DNA of 11,814 nt from Lachnospiraceae bacterium (GCA_004556655.1 SFGF01000087.1:1-11814); one strand, 5' to 3'; positions 1 to 7,084 are shown, numbered from the stretch's first letter. Numbers and translations: made by a program. Notes: generated by a model not told the origin, from the letters alone.

Positions 1-98
1 GGCGTACGCTGCCGAAAACTAACATATCTGCAATTTTCAAGGTTCCCATGGAGCCATTTTTTTCAGCTCCATTTTTTCATAGGCTACTTTACACTACC
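1..98. mobile_element. End of a probable insertion sequence interrupting dsdA (family uncertain)
   Basis: Homology to D-serine dehydratase stops abruptly at base 99, and the sequence to the left no longer encodes the expected continuation. Read outward from dsdA on the minus strand, the foreign sequence begins GGTAGTGTAAAGTAGCC (82-98). This resembles the GTGTAAA-containing termini seen in some IS256-family elements. A hairpin followed by a T-run lies just inside (48-77). A short plus-strand frame ends in a TAA at 20-22 and could be the tail of a transposase on that strand, but six codons cannot be identified. The element body and its other end lie outside the window, so neither the inverted repeat nor a target duplication can be checked. 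An insertion or rearrangement is well supported; the IS family is a guess from pattern memory. Confidence 0.45.
48..77 (+). terminator. Hairpin plus T-tract inside the inserted sequence
   Basis: ATGGAGC (48-54) pairs with GCTCCAT (66-72), giving a 7-bp stem with an 11-nt loop, followed by a run of T to base 77. On the plus strand this has the form of a Rho-independent terminator, for a gene lying left of the window. On the minus strand there is no T-run after the stem. Its place just inside the presumed element end fits the 3' end of a transposase unit, but that gene is not visible here. The stem is only moderately stable and the loop is large. Confidence 0.4.
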
Positions 99-447
99 CT
101 TTCACGGAACCTGCAATTGCAAGGTGGCTGTCTTCCTTCAACATAAGATTCCCTTCCAGATTACTTTTATATTTTTCATTGATACGCTGTTTCATGATCT
201 CAATCTCTACCAGAGGAGATTCAATCAGTCCCTGCTGTCCTTGCGTCTCAGGAAAATATTTCTGAATCAGAGGTGCAAAACGGAGCAGTCTCTGTTCTGC
301 ATCCTCCACATCCTTCTGCCCCAGCTCACATTCCCACATACTTTCCTCAAAATCCGTTTTTTCCGGATTGATCCACAGCACCTCTTCTGCCTGCTCCAGT
401 TTCTCCAAAACAGGAATTTTATCCATAATTATATTAAAGTTTTCCAT
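94..447 (-). pseudogene. dsdA: D-serine dehydratase, N-terminal fragment (disrupted)
   Basis: The intact enzyme is a PLP-dependent lyase converting D-serine to pyruvate and ammonia in the cytosol. The 117-residue ORF matches the N-terminal quarter of DsdA (about 440 residues in E. coli). Conserved stretches include the DVEDAEQRLLRFAPLIQKYF region, FPET, an ESPLVEIE segment, and KEDSHLAIAGSVK, the equivalent of KKDSHLPISGSIK that carries the Schiff-base lysine. The lysine codon is 100-102. The usual ARGG continuation is missing and is replaced by a glycine codon and TAG formed by foreign sequence. The start ATG at 445-447 follows a good GGGAGGAA site. It is the last gene of the transporter/PHP operon, 63 nt after the PHP gene. 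The fragment lacks the PLP phosphate-binding loop and most of the fold, so it cannot be active. The remainder may lie beyond the insertion, outside the window. Confidence 0.85.
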
Positions 448-510
448 ACTATTCCTCCCTACAGTTCAGGATCATATTTTTGCCTGCTGTATATAAAGTA
501 TAGTATCTTT

Positions 511-1485
511 TTATTCCAACCACAACGCATTTGTCCATGCTGTCTGTCCTTTTTCATCGATGCACTCAACTCTCACATAGGTCTCGCCGCCCTGCAGCTC
601 ATGACATCCATAGTTCAATCTATCCACATGACGAAGCACAGTTTCACTGCTTCCCACATTTCCTCCTACGATAAAATTGATACGTTCCACACCGGAGCAT
701 TCCACAAATACCTTATTGCCATCAATTCCCCACTGATGAATCCGGGGACCTGCAGAAAAGTAATAATCCCCCGAGAGCAAATGATTGACGATTGCCTCAT
801 GAGATAATTCTTCCGATCGAACCATCACATATCCTCCCAGACTGTCAAAAAACTTTCCCGGATTATGATTGTCATCGGAAGCAAATCCATGAATACGGGT
901 TCCCTTTCTCAGCATGGCATCCCAGAAAACACTGTCATATCCCTCTCCGCATTCAACTACGGTACCATAGTTGTATATCTCAACCGCCCAAACATTTTTA
1001 AGATCCACCACTTCACCGGTTTCCACCCGGGACCATGCCGGATGATTATAGGTTGTAAAACATCCCTTCTCTCTCAGGTTGTCGGCTAACTTCTGAGCCA
1101 CTTCCAGTCCGTCCCACTCTTCTACGAACACCGGTGGTTCCAGTTTTTCTCCATGTTTAAAAAGTTTATCTCCGGCTGCTTTCTGCATTGCCTCATTTCC
1201 CAGAATTCCATGAATATGATGCGTTTTTTTCAAACCAGTCTCTTCTTTATTCAACAGCCATGCAGATGCTTCCACACCCGGAAGCAGAATAAAATCTTCA
1301 CAGTCGAACTGCTCTCTCAGATCTGTATACACATCATGCTCACTCAGACACATAAAGTGATATCCATAGCTTTTATATAATTTTACCGCTTCTTCCGGCT
1401 TCAGTTTTCCATCGGAATTAGTAGTATGGGAATGGAGATTTCCTTTATACCAGTTTCCTGTTTCCGAAAACATTACCTTTTTCAT
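511..1485 (-). CDS. PHP-domain metallohydrolase, CehA/McbA type
   Basis: This 324-residue protein has the polymerase-and-histidinol-phosphatase (PHP) metal-dependent hydrolase fold. Visible metal-ligand motifs in order are HSHTTNSDG (H18, H20, D25), SEHD (H50, D51), PGVEAS (E72), HHIHG (H92), NHPAW (H148) and ASDDNH (D204/D205, H207). This is a full set, so the enzyme should be active. Members of the family act on phosphoesters or related small molecules; the substrate here is unknown. No signal peptide is present, so it is cytoplasmic. The last 70 or so residues look like a beta-rich tail with a VRVECIDEKG stretch, as in other CehA/McbA-like proteins. The start overlaps the ATPase stop by 4 nt (ATGA) and is preceded by GGAGG, so it is translationally coupled to the transporter. 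It may process the imported compound (inference). The general assignment is firm, the substrate is not. Confidence 0.87.
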   Translation of the reverse strand: MKKVMFSETGNWYKGNLHSHTTNSDGKLKPEEAVKLYKSYGYHFMCLSEHDVYTDLREQFDCEDFILLPGVEASAWLLNKEETGLKKTHHIHGILGNEAMQKAAGDKLFKHGEKLEPPVFVEEWDGLEVAQKLADNLREKGCFTTYNHPAWSRVETGEVVDLKNVWAVEIYNYGTVVECGEGYDSVFWDAMLRKGTRIHGFASDDNHNPGKFFDSLGGYVMVRSEELSHEAIVNHLLSGDYYFSAGPRIHQWGIDGNKVFVECSGVERINFIVGGNVGSSETVLRHVDRLNYGCHELQGGETYVRVECIDEKGQTAWTNALWLE

Positions 1486-2504
1486 ACTGCATCCTCCACC
1501 TCAAGGCAGTTTCTTTCTTCCATTGACAGCCATACTTCTGTACCCTCTTCAAAAATAGAAAAGCTTCTGAACAAGGTATCCGCAGAAATACGAATACCAT
1601 TTACATCTACCGCATAGCGGAGAACATTTCCTCTGGGAAGGCTTTCCACCACTTTACCTTTGAATTCATAACAGTTTTCACGGTTCTTCTTTTCGCGTGA
1701 AATAGAAATCGTCTCCGGACGAATAACAACTGAATTTTTTTCCATCTGCTTTTCCCCGGTAACAGCTGTAAATTCTGCCGGTGTCAGAACATTATAGTTA
1801 CCGATAAAACCTGCTGCAAATTTTGTTCTCGGATCTGTATATACTTCAATCGGTGTTCCCAGCTGTTCAATCTTTCCTTCATTCAAAAGACAAATTCTGT
1901 CTGACATGATCATAGCTTCATCCTGATCATGCGTAACAAAAATGGTAGTGATATTCAACTCTTTCTGAATTTTCCGGATTTCCACCTGAAGGTTCTTTCT
2001 CAGCTTTGCATCAATTGCACTTAAAGGTTCATCGAGAAGCAGAACCTTCGGTTTTGTCACTATTGCTCTTGCCAGTGCCACACGCTGCTGTTGTCCCCCT
2101 GAAAGCTGTGACGGATAAGATTTCGCCTTATCTTCAAGCCCGACCATTTTCAGTACTCCCTCAACTTCTTTTTTAATCTCTTCTTTGGACAATTTTTTTA
2201 TTTTTAATCCAAAAGCAAGATTCTGTTCCACAGTCATATTCGGAAAAAGGCTATACTGCTGAAAAACCATACCAATCTGCCGTAGTCTTGCATCTACATG
2301 AGTGATATCCTTATCTTCCAGCATGATCACTCCCTCCTGTACCTCTTCCAGACCTGCCAGACACCGAAGCAGCGTACTTTTTCCACATCCTGAAGGCCCA
2401 AGGAGAGTCAGAAGCTCGCCTTTCTCCACTTCCAGATTGATTCCCTTCAATACATGGTTGCTGCCAAAAGATTTATTTATATTTTTAAATGTTATGTATG
2501 CCAT
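1482..2504 (-). CDS. ABC transporter ATP-binding protein, PotA/FbpC-like
   Basis: This 340-residue ATPase of the spermidine/putrescine/iron/2-aminoethylphosphonate importer group energises uptake by the two adjacent permeases. All nucleotide-binding motifs are intact: Walker A GPSGCGKST (36-44), Q-loop (FQQ near 81-83), signature LSGGQ (134-138), Walker B VLLLDE (154-159), a D-loop (SAID) and the switch histidine H192 in FVTHD. Residues from about 240 to the end form a C-terminal TOBE-like regulatory region, including VIRPETISI and a beta-rich VVESLPRG segment, typical of this group. The start codon overlaps the upstream permease stop by one base (TAATG), and its stop overlaps the PHP start by four, so expression is coupled to both neighbours. 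Substrate class cannot be assigned from the ATPase. No residue expected to be conserved is missing. Confidence 0.93.
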   Translation of the reverse strand: MAYITFKNINKSFGSNHVLKGINLEVEKGELLTLLGPSGCGKSTLLRCLAGLEEVQEGVIMLEDKDITHVDARLRQIGMVFQQYSLFPNMTVEQNLAFGLKIKKLSKEEIKKEVEGVLKMVGLEDKAKSYPSQLSGGQQQRVALARAIVTKPKVLLLDEPLSAIDAKLRKNLQVEIRKIQKELNITTIFVTHDQDEAMIMSDRICLLNEGKIEQLGTPIEVYTDPRTKFAAGFIGNYNVLTPAEFTAVTGEKQMEKNSVVIRPETISISREKKNRENCYEFKGKVVESLPRGNVLRYAVDVNGIRISADTLFRSFSIFEEGTEVWLSMEERNCLEVEDAV

Positions 2505-3298
2505 TATCTTTCCATGCTCCCTTTCTTCTCATTCTGACTTTTATTTACCACATAATTAATAATTCCTGTAAGAATCAGTAATATGACAACTGCTGCACTC
2601 AATGCCTGGGTATCCGTTGCCCTATTCCTGTACAGATAAGACTGTGCAGTCTCATACTGGGAAGAAGCAATAATTTTAATTATCGCAAAATCTCCAAAAA
2701 GTCCCGCAAAACTCATAAGGGCTGAGGTGGAAAGTCCCGGCAGAATAGCCGGAATCACAATAGTTATATAACTATGGATTTTCCGGTATCCAAGCATTTC
2801 GGCAGCTTCCAGAATTGCATGGGTATTTACCGCATATAAACTGTTCCTTATACCCTGATAAGTTACAGGCATGATAAATACACTGTATATAAACATAAGC
2901 ATGATAATACGGTTTGCAAAAATTGTATTCGTACCTGCATAGGTTCCAAGTACCGAAGTGGCCAGTATGATTCCGTTAATCGTTGTAGGTATCAAACAGA
3001 AAATCTGCACAATTTTTTCCATCCCCGGAAGATAAACGATCACCACATAAAGTGCAAACAGGACACTGATATTCGTGATGATCACAGGGGCGGCTGATAT
3101 CAGTATACCTCTCAGAATTCCCATCAGAAACTGACTGTTTGTCAGCGTTTTTATGTAATATTTTAAAGTAAATCCGTTCGGAAGCACAGTCACCCATCTT
3201 TCTGCAAATGAATAAATAAATGTAACGATCAGCGGCAGAAGCAAAAAGGCGGCGATACAAACTTCCAAAATCCAACGTAATACACTATACTTTTTCAT
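2504..3298 (-). CDS. ABC transporter permease, PotC-like
   Basis: This 264-residue inner-membrane permease has about six hydrophobic segments, beginning with one at residues 9-31. The cytoplasmic EAA loop that docks on the ATPase is visible as EAAEMLGYRKIHSYITIVIP, roughly residues 164-183. It belongs to the binding-protein-dependent transport inner membrane component family and is likely the second half of a heterodimeric channel with the preceding permease. Its ATG overlaps the upstream permease stop by four bases (ATGA), with AAAGGG upstream as ribosome binding site. It ends in a basic, polar tail (NKSQNEKKGSMER), as is usual for the cytoplasmic C-terminus. Permease identity is secure; the substrate is unknown. 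Confidence 0.92.
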   Translation of the reverse strand: MKKYSVLRWILEVCIAAFLLLPLIVTFIYSFAERWVTVLPNGFTLKYYIKTLTNSQFLMGILRGILISAAPVIITNISVLFALYVVIVYLPGMEKIVQIFCLIPTTINGIILATSVLGTYAGTNTIFANRIIMLMFIYSVFIMPVTYQGIRNSLYAVNTHAILEAAEMLGYRKIHSYITIVIPAILPGLSTSALMSFAGLFGDFAIIKIIASSQYETAQSYLYRNRATDTQALSAAVVILLILTGIINYVVNKSQNEKKGSMER

Positions 3299-4143
3299 TT
3301 CGTCATCCCTTTCTCAAAATGTTTCTTACAGAGATTGGTAAGTCCAATCTCTACCAGCACAATCACCAGAAGCACTATAGAAAGGGAACTTCCAAGTCCC
3401 GGACGCTGCCGTACATCCCCCACAAACATATCTACAATTTTGACCGGCAGAAGGGATATACTGTTATTTACCAAAAGATATGGTGTTGCATAAGTTGCAA
3501 TCGCATTGGAAAACAGCATATTGAAGGTACCAAGGATACCCGGCATCATAACAGGAATTCCAATCTGTAACCAGAAACGTATACTCCCTGCATTCATGAG
3601 CCGTGCAGCCTCTTTCCACTCTTTTTTTACCTTTTCAAATGTAGGAAGCAGAAGAAGCGTTCCCATGGGAATCTGAAAATACACATAAATGATAAACATT
3701 CCTCTCATAGAATACAGATTGTAGGAGGATAATGGTGTAAATCCAATCTTCTGACTAATCAGCACAAATACACCCGCAGTTCCCAAAACGGTGATAAACG
3801 CTATAGTAAGCGGAACTCCCGAAAATGTAGATGTAAGGTTCAAAAGTGACAGATACCACGTTTTTTTCTTGCCCGTTTCTCTGCTCAGTGCCATGGCAAG
3901 AAAAAAATCAATTACCAGCCCGACGATCGTCGATAAAATTGTAATCCACAAACTGTTTTTAATTGCGACCATATATATTGGCTTTTCTATAATCTGTTTA
4001 AAGTTGTCCAGTGTAAATTGTCCGCCGTCCAGAAAACTGTTAATAATCATACTTACCAGCGGTACACATTCAAACAATACGATAATAAATGCAAGGGGCA
4101 GAAGGAATGCCATTCTGCCGCCTGTTTTTTTCCAGTTTTTCAT
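3295..4143 (-). CDS. ABC transporter permease, PotB-like
   Basis: This 282-residue membrane protein has about six predicted transmembrane segments: one at 12-32, one near 62-84, two in the middle, and the last near 250-270. The EAA loop EWKEAARLMNAGSIRF with the downstream IGIPVMMPG is present near residues 175-203 and is the contact site for the ATPase. It pairs with the next permease to form the import channel. A GAGGT ribosome binding site sits 8 nt before the ATG. The gene lies 33 nt after the binding-protein gene, a longer gap than elsewhere in the operon, and that gap contains a hairpin. The PotB/ThiP/FbpB superfamily is clear; the ligand is not. Confidence 0.92.
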   Translation of the reverse strand: MKNWKKTGGRMAFLLPLAFIIVLFECVPLVSMIINSFLDGGQFTLDNFKQIIEKPIYMVAIKNSLWITILSTIVGLVIDFFLAMALSRETGKKKTWYLSLLNLTSTFSGVPLTIAFITVLGTAGVFVLISQKIGFTPLSSYNLYSMRGMFIIYVYFQIPMGTLLLLPTFEKVKKEWKEAARLMNAGSIRFWLQIGIPVMMPGILGTFNMLFSNAIATYATPYLLVNNSISLLPVKIVDMFVGDVRQRPGLGSSLSIVLLVIVLVEIGLTNLCKKHFEKGMTK

Positions 4144-4166
4144 TTCTACTTACCTCAGAATCAATT

Positions 4167-4181
4167 GCTGAGAATCTCAGC
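4167..4181 (-). promoter_or_regulatory. Intercistronic hairpin after the binding-protein gene
   Basis: On the minus strand GCTGAG-ATT-CTCAGC forms a perfect 6-bp stem with a 3-nt loop. The stem contains the binding-protein stop codon (TGA, 4177-4179). There is no T-run after it, so it is not a typical terminator. Small hairpins at this spot in importer operons are known to protect the upstream mRNA so that the binding protein is made in excess over the permeases. Whether that happens here is inference; the stem is short. Confidence 0.35.
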
Positions 4182-5277
4182 CCATCAGCGGGATAATTTC
4201 TTCTTCCCAACGGGATGCTATTTCCGTACATGCCTCAGTAACAGCATCATTGTCTGTCATTGGAATTGTATCTGTATACTCAGAATCATCAATCATCTTA
4301 TCTGCCAGTTCTTCCGGTAATTCCACATCGGAACGGATCGGACGTGCATATCCTCTCGCACGGTCAATCTGTCCTTCATCACTCAACAGATATTCCACAG
4401 CCAGAGCCGCTGAATACGGATGAGGCGCATATTTATTGATTACAAGGCAATAACCGGACTGAATAGCTCCATCTTTCATAACATGACAGTCAATGCTTGC
4501 TTCCGGAACTGTCTCCAGTGTAAGATCACGGTACTGCAGTGTAAGATAATCCCATGTCAGTAACACATCAATTTCATTTCTTTCCATTCTCTCCTGGCTG
4601 TAAGCTCCGGCATCCAGTCTTCTTTCTTCTGCCAGCTGTTTAAAGAAGTCAAAGGCAGGATCAAGATCCTCTGTTCCGCCTCCCAGTGCATATGCGCAGG
4701 AAAGAACTGCCATCTGTGAAGAAGCACCACGCACTACATCACCGATTGTTACGGTACAATCACTGTCTGCCAGTGCCTGCCATGAGTCAATGGTTTCACT
4801 CACATTATCATTATTCTGCATACAGCTCATAGTTCCCAGATAAGTAATTACCCAATTTCCATCCGGATCTTTTGCCCAGTCCGGTACAGAATCCCATGTG
4901 GATGCTTTATACGGCTGAACCACATCCATATCCACTGCAGTCGGTCCAAATGCCTGTCCAACATCTCCAATATCTTTTGTTGGTGCATCTTTCTCTGTAT
5001 CAAAAGTGGAAAGTTCTTCTGCTGAACTCATATCTGTGTCCTCATGGGCGATTCCATAAGTATCTGTGATTGCTTCCCAGCTTCCTCTCCAGTTTGCCCA
5101 GTCATCCGGCATACCTACGGAATTGATTGCTCCTTCCTCTTTTGCCTTCTCTGTGATTTCTTCCAGTGATACTTCTCTCAAATCAATAGTTTCTGCTGTG
5201 TCTTTCGCTCCGCATCCGGCCAGCATCATTGATACTGCACAAAAACATGCTGTCGCCTGCAAAATATGCTTTTTCAT
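4177..5277 (-). CDS. ABC transporter substrate-binding lipoprotein
   Basis: This 366-residue extracellular binding protein is tethered to the membrane as a lipoprotein. It starts with a basic N-terminus and hydrophobic stretch (MKKHILQATACFCAV) ending in lipobox LAGC, so Cys22 would be lipidated and become the mature N-terminus. The mature part resembles the iron/polyamine/phosphonate-type binding proteins (SBP_bac_1/6 families). It opens with an AKEEGAINSVGMPDDWANW segment and has a conserved-looking DIGDVGQAFGPTAVD stretch near residues 102-116. Several tryptophans (60, 63, 67, 128, 134, 142) could line the ligand pocket, but this is not proven. The ATG at 5275-5277 was chosen because GAGGAGG lies 12 nt upstream. 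A longer frame beginning with TTG at 5298 would place its start inside that ribosome binding site. It is the first gene of the transporter operon. The ligand is unknown. Confidence 0.9.
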   Translation of the reverse strand: MKKHILQATACFCAVSMMLAGCGAKDTAETIDLREVSLEEITEKAKEEGAINSVGMPDDWANWRGSWEAITDTYGIAHEDTDMSSAEELSTFDTEKDAPTKDIGDVGQAFGPTAVDMDVVQPYKASTWDSVPDWAKDPDGNWVITYLGTMSCMQNNDNVSETIDSWQALADSDCTVTIGDVVRGASSQMAVLSCAYALGGGTEDLDPAFDFFKQLAEERRLDAGAYSQERMERNEIDVLLTWDYLTLQYRDLTLETVPEASIDCHVMKDGAIQSGYCLVINKYAPHPYSAALAVEYLLSDEGQIDRARGYARPIRSDVELPEELADKMIDDSEYTDTIPMTDNDAVTEACTEIASRWEEEIIPLMG

Positions 5278-5328
5278 AACTTTTTGTTTCCTCCTCAAAA
5301 CGACTAAATTACTTTTTCAACGATATTT

Positions 5329-5357
5329 ATGATAGCATTCACATTTTTGAGAAACCA
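5329..5357 (-). promoter_or_regulatory. Probable extended -10 promoter of the ABC/PHP operon
   Basis: On the minus strand TGCTATCAT (5329-5337) matches an extended -10 element (TGnTATAAT with one mismatch). The -35 position 17 bp upstream reads TGGTTT (5352-5357), which is weak, as often seen with extended -10 promoters. Transcription would start near 5322, leaving about 45 nt of leader before the ATG at 5277. The promoter sits between the upstream operon's terminator and the binding-protein gene, which is where one is required. No clear catabolite-repression site is visible near it. Confidence 0.45.
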
Positions 5358-5411
5358 CCGTCTTTCCGTAAATCCTTTTTTATGGTTTTGTAAAAAAAAT
5401 TGAGGAAATGT

Positions 5412-5451
5412 AAAAAAAATTTTCCCGGGAAATATTATCTTTCCCGGGAAA
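5412..5451 (-). terminator. Rho-independent terminator after the GH32 gene
   Basis: TTTCCCGGGAAA occurs twice (5421-5432 and 5440-5451), separated by 7 nt. The copies can pair as a perfect 12-bp stem. On the minus strand the stem is followed by an A and then eight T (5412-5419), a textbook intrinsic terminator for the GH2-deoC-deoB-GH32 operon. It lies 39 nt after the GH32 stop. Each arm is itself a perfect palindrome, so the same DNA could also be two operator half-sites spaced 19 bp apart upstream of the next operon's promoter. The terminator role is well supported; the operator role is speculation. Confidence 0.85.
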
Positions 5452-5489
5452 TCCAGTAGCCGTTATTATATTATCTTGATCACTATTTC

Positions 5490-6425
5490 TTATATACATG
5501 GAATTTTTTTCACAGATTCCAGTTCATATACCGATACATTCCATACATCTGAACTGTCTGTTTCTATCTTTACATCCCCCTTTAAACTTCTCGCTTTATT
5601 TTCATTCAGAAGATAATAAGAACCATCCAGTACAAACACTTCCAGAACTTCCACATCCGCATAAATTCTTATAGAGAACTGCTCCTGTTTACAGAATGTA
5701 ATTTTTCTGTCAGGGAAAGAAACTTCACACTTTTCCCAGTCAATGGTAAGTGGATTTCCGAACATAGTAAGAACTGTTTTTCCGTCCTTCGGCATCTCGC
5801 CTTCCATCAGAATTTCCAGTGGTTTTTCTTCTCCTTCATACAGACAGTAGGTTTCTGCTTTCTGAATTTTTCTATAAGTTTCCTGTTTTCTCAGATTCTC
5901 CAGTTCACGGGCCGGTTTCATCACCATTCTCTTTCCCTGTTTTCCATCAGACAATTCCAACTCTACCGGCAAAGACAACTGACCGTTCCAGCATCTTCCT
6001 CTGTCCGGCATATGAAGCCATGCTAACTGAACCAATCTTCCTTTGGTATTGGAAAATGTCTGTGCTGCATAGGCTCTTCCCTGTTCTTCCGGTCTCTCCG
6101 GCATCGCATAAGCTTCCATCATTTCTGATTTTATTTCAAAATGATATCCATCAAAACTTCCCAGATAATAATATCCCTGTGATGCCCAAAATACCCACAT
6201 GGTCTCACCGGTTTTCTCATCTCTGATCTGAAACAGATCCGGGCATTCCCACATACCATTTCCGGTCAGTTCCTGAGTTTTCTCCCAATGGATTCCATCC
6301 GCAGAACGATAAATATGATACTTATAACCATCAATATATAATGGCATGATATATGCCTGTGATTCCTCATGCCAGAATACTTTCGGGTCTCTATTTTCTG
6401 CTGTTATCGTTGGCAGGATTATCAC
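5490..6425 (-). CDS. GH32 beta-fructosidase, C-terminal portion (frame-shifted from the N-terminal portion)
   Basis: These 311 codons carry the second part of a GH32 glycosidase. Two of the three catalytic motifs are here: ENRDP (R12-D13-P14), whose Asp stabilises the transition state, and MWECPDLF, with Glu60 as acid/base. A beta-sandwich C-terminal domain occupies roughly residues 190-305. GH32 enzymes hydrolyse sucrose, sucrose-6-phosphate or fructans; the exact substrate cannot be told. The nucleophile motif is in the preceding ORF, so this piece cannot be active alone. The frame opens with GTG at 6423-6425, overlapping the upstream TGA. A GGAG lies 8 nt before that GTG, so reinitiation is possible. 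The more natural reading is one gene of about 530 codons broken by a one-base slip at 6427-6433. It is the last gene of its operon and is followed by a terminator. Confidence 0.8.
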   Translation of the reverse strand: MIILPTITAENRDPKVFWHEESQAYIMPLYIDGYKYHIYRSADGIHWEKTQELTGNGMWECPDLFQIRDEKTGETMWVFWASQGYYYLGSFDGYHFEIKSEMMEAYAMPERPEEQGRAYAAQTFSNTKGRLVQLAWLHMPDRGRCWNGQLSLPVELELSDGKQGKRMVMKPARELENLRKQETYRKIQKAETYCLYEGEEKPLEILMEGEMPKDGKTVLTMFGNPLTIDWEKCEVSFPDRKITFCKQEQFSIRIYADVEVLEVFVLDGSYYLLNENKARSLKGDVKIETDSSDVWNVSVYELESVKKIPCI

Positions 6426-6437
6426 ATTTTTTTCTCC
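6422..6437 (-). other. Frameshift site in the GH32 gene (A7 run)
   Basis: The minus-strand sequence GGAGAAAAAAATGTGA contains seven A (complement of T at 6427-6433). In frame zero it reads GAG AAA AAA ATG TGA and stops. In the -1 frame it reads AAT GTG ATA and continues into the rest of GH32. Slippage of tRNA-Lys on AAA codons is a known basis for -1 recoding, and A-runs are also hotspots for indel mutation and sequencing error. No obvious strong downstream stimulatory hairpin was recognised by eye. Which explanation holds cannot be decided from one sequence. Confidence 0.75.
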
Positions 6438-7084
6438 AAATGATATCCCTCATCACTGCTGACTGCCAGTCTTTGAGTAAACTGTTGCTCACCGGACCAT
6501 TTATTTCCGCCGCCTGCTGCTGTGTAGTAATATAAAATATCACCTTTTTTCCACATTTCTCCGTCAGATTCCGCAAGTAATCCACATCCAGAATACATAA
6601 CTCCACTTTCATCGGGGGATAACACAACGGAAGTCTCTTTCCAGTGAATAAAATCTTTCGTTTCTGTGGCTCCCCAATGCATATTTCCCCATTTGCATCC
6701 ATAGGGATTATATTGATGATAAATTTTCCATACTCCATTCAGATAAATCAATCCATTCGGGTCATTCATCCATCCCGTTTCCGGTGCATAATGAAGTTTC
6801 GGTCTTTCTCCTTTTGGACAAACCGGAAGTTTTTCTTCGTTTGTAATCTGGCAATACTCCTCATTAATCTCACAGTGTTCTTCTGCATCACGTACAGTCA
6901 TCCACTGATTTTCCCACGGACTCACATCAAATACCGCCCAGTAGTCCGGTTTTCCCTCAGTCAGCGGTACATCCATTTCCATCACCTTTTTATTTTCCAC
7001 ATACCATTCCAGTTTTACAGGTTCTCCGTCCTTCCTTACAGGGATCCACATATATTTATCTTCCGCAAAAATTCTTTTTTCCAT
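6422..7084 (-). CDS. GH32 beta-fructosidase, N-terminal portion with nucleophile motif (frame-shifted)
   Basis: This 220-residue ORF has an N-terminal extension of about 95 residues, probably a beta-sandwich accessory domain as in several GH32 proteins of gut bacteria. It then enters the five-bladed propeller with KLHYAPETGWMNDPNG. Asp108 in WMNDPNG is the expected nucleophile. MYSGCG (163-168) is a variant of the usual FSGS-type motif. The segment DEGYHLEK (211-218) should run on toward the RDP motif, but the frame ends in KM-stop after a seven-A run, and the rest of the enzyme continues in the -1 frame. There is no signal peptide, so it is a cytoplasmic enzyme. The ATG follows AGAGGAG and lies 19 nt after deoB. 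An insertion of one A or a loss of two would restore one ORF, so this is a frameshift mutation, a sequencing error, or true recoding. Confidence 0.8.
   Translation of the reverse strand: MEKRIFAEDKYMWIPVRKDGEPVKLEWYVENKKVMEMDVPLTEGKPDYWAVFDVSPWENQWMTVRDAEEHCEINEEYCQITNEEKLPVCPKGERPKLHYAPETGWMNDPNGLIYLNGVWKIYHQYNPYGCKWGNMHWGATETKDFIHWKETSVVLSPDESGVMYSGCGLLAESDGEMWKKGDILYYYTAAGGGNKWSGEQQFTQRLAVSSDEGYHLEKKM

Noticed and set aside
1..98. Group II intron 5' end after the dsdA fragment
   Set aside because: Minus-strand GTGTAAAG near the junction is not a good match to the GTGYG intron start, and no intron secondary structure could be seen in under 100 bases; an IS-type end fits at least as well.
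448..520. Possible separate promoter before dsdA (TTGGAA and TATATA on the minus strand)
   Set aside because: Both hexamers are only 4/6 matches and overlap the end of the PHP gene in AT-rich DNA. The 63-nt gap alone does not require a promoter.
124..807. 227-codon plus-strand open frame
   Set aside because: It lies antisense to dsdA and the PHP gene, whose protein matches are clear. Its product is Phe/Ser/His-rich as expected of a shadow frame, and it has no convincing ribosome binding site.
3301..4171. Plus-strand frames across the permease genes
   Set aside because: They are antisense to two permeases with clear EAA loops and transmembrane segments and show no recognisable protein features.
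5278..5298. TTG start extending the binding protein by seven residues
   Set aside because: The codons overlap the GAGGAGG ribosome binding site, and the signal peptide starts naturally at MKK from the ATG at 5277.
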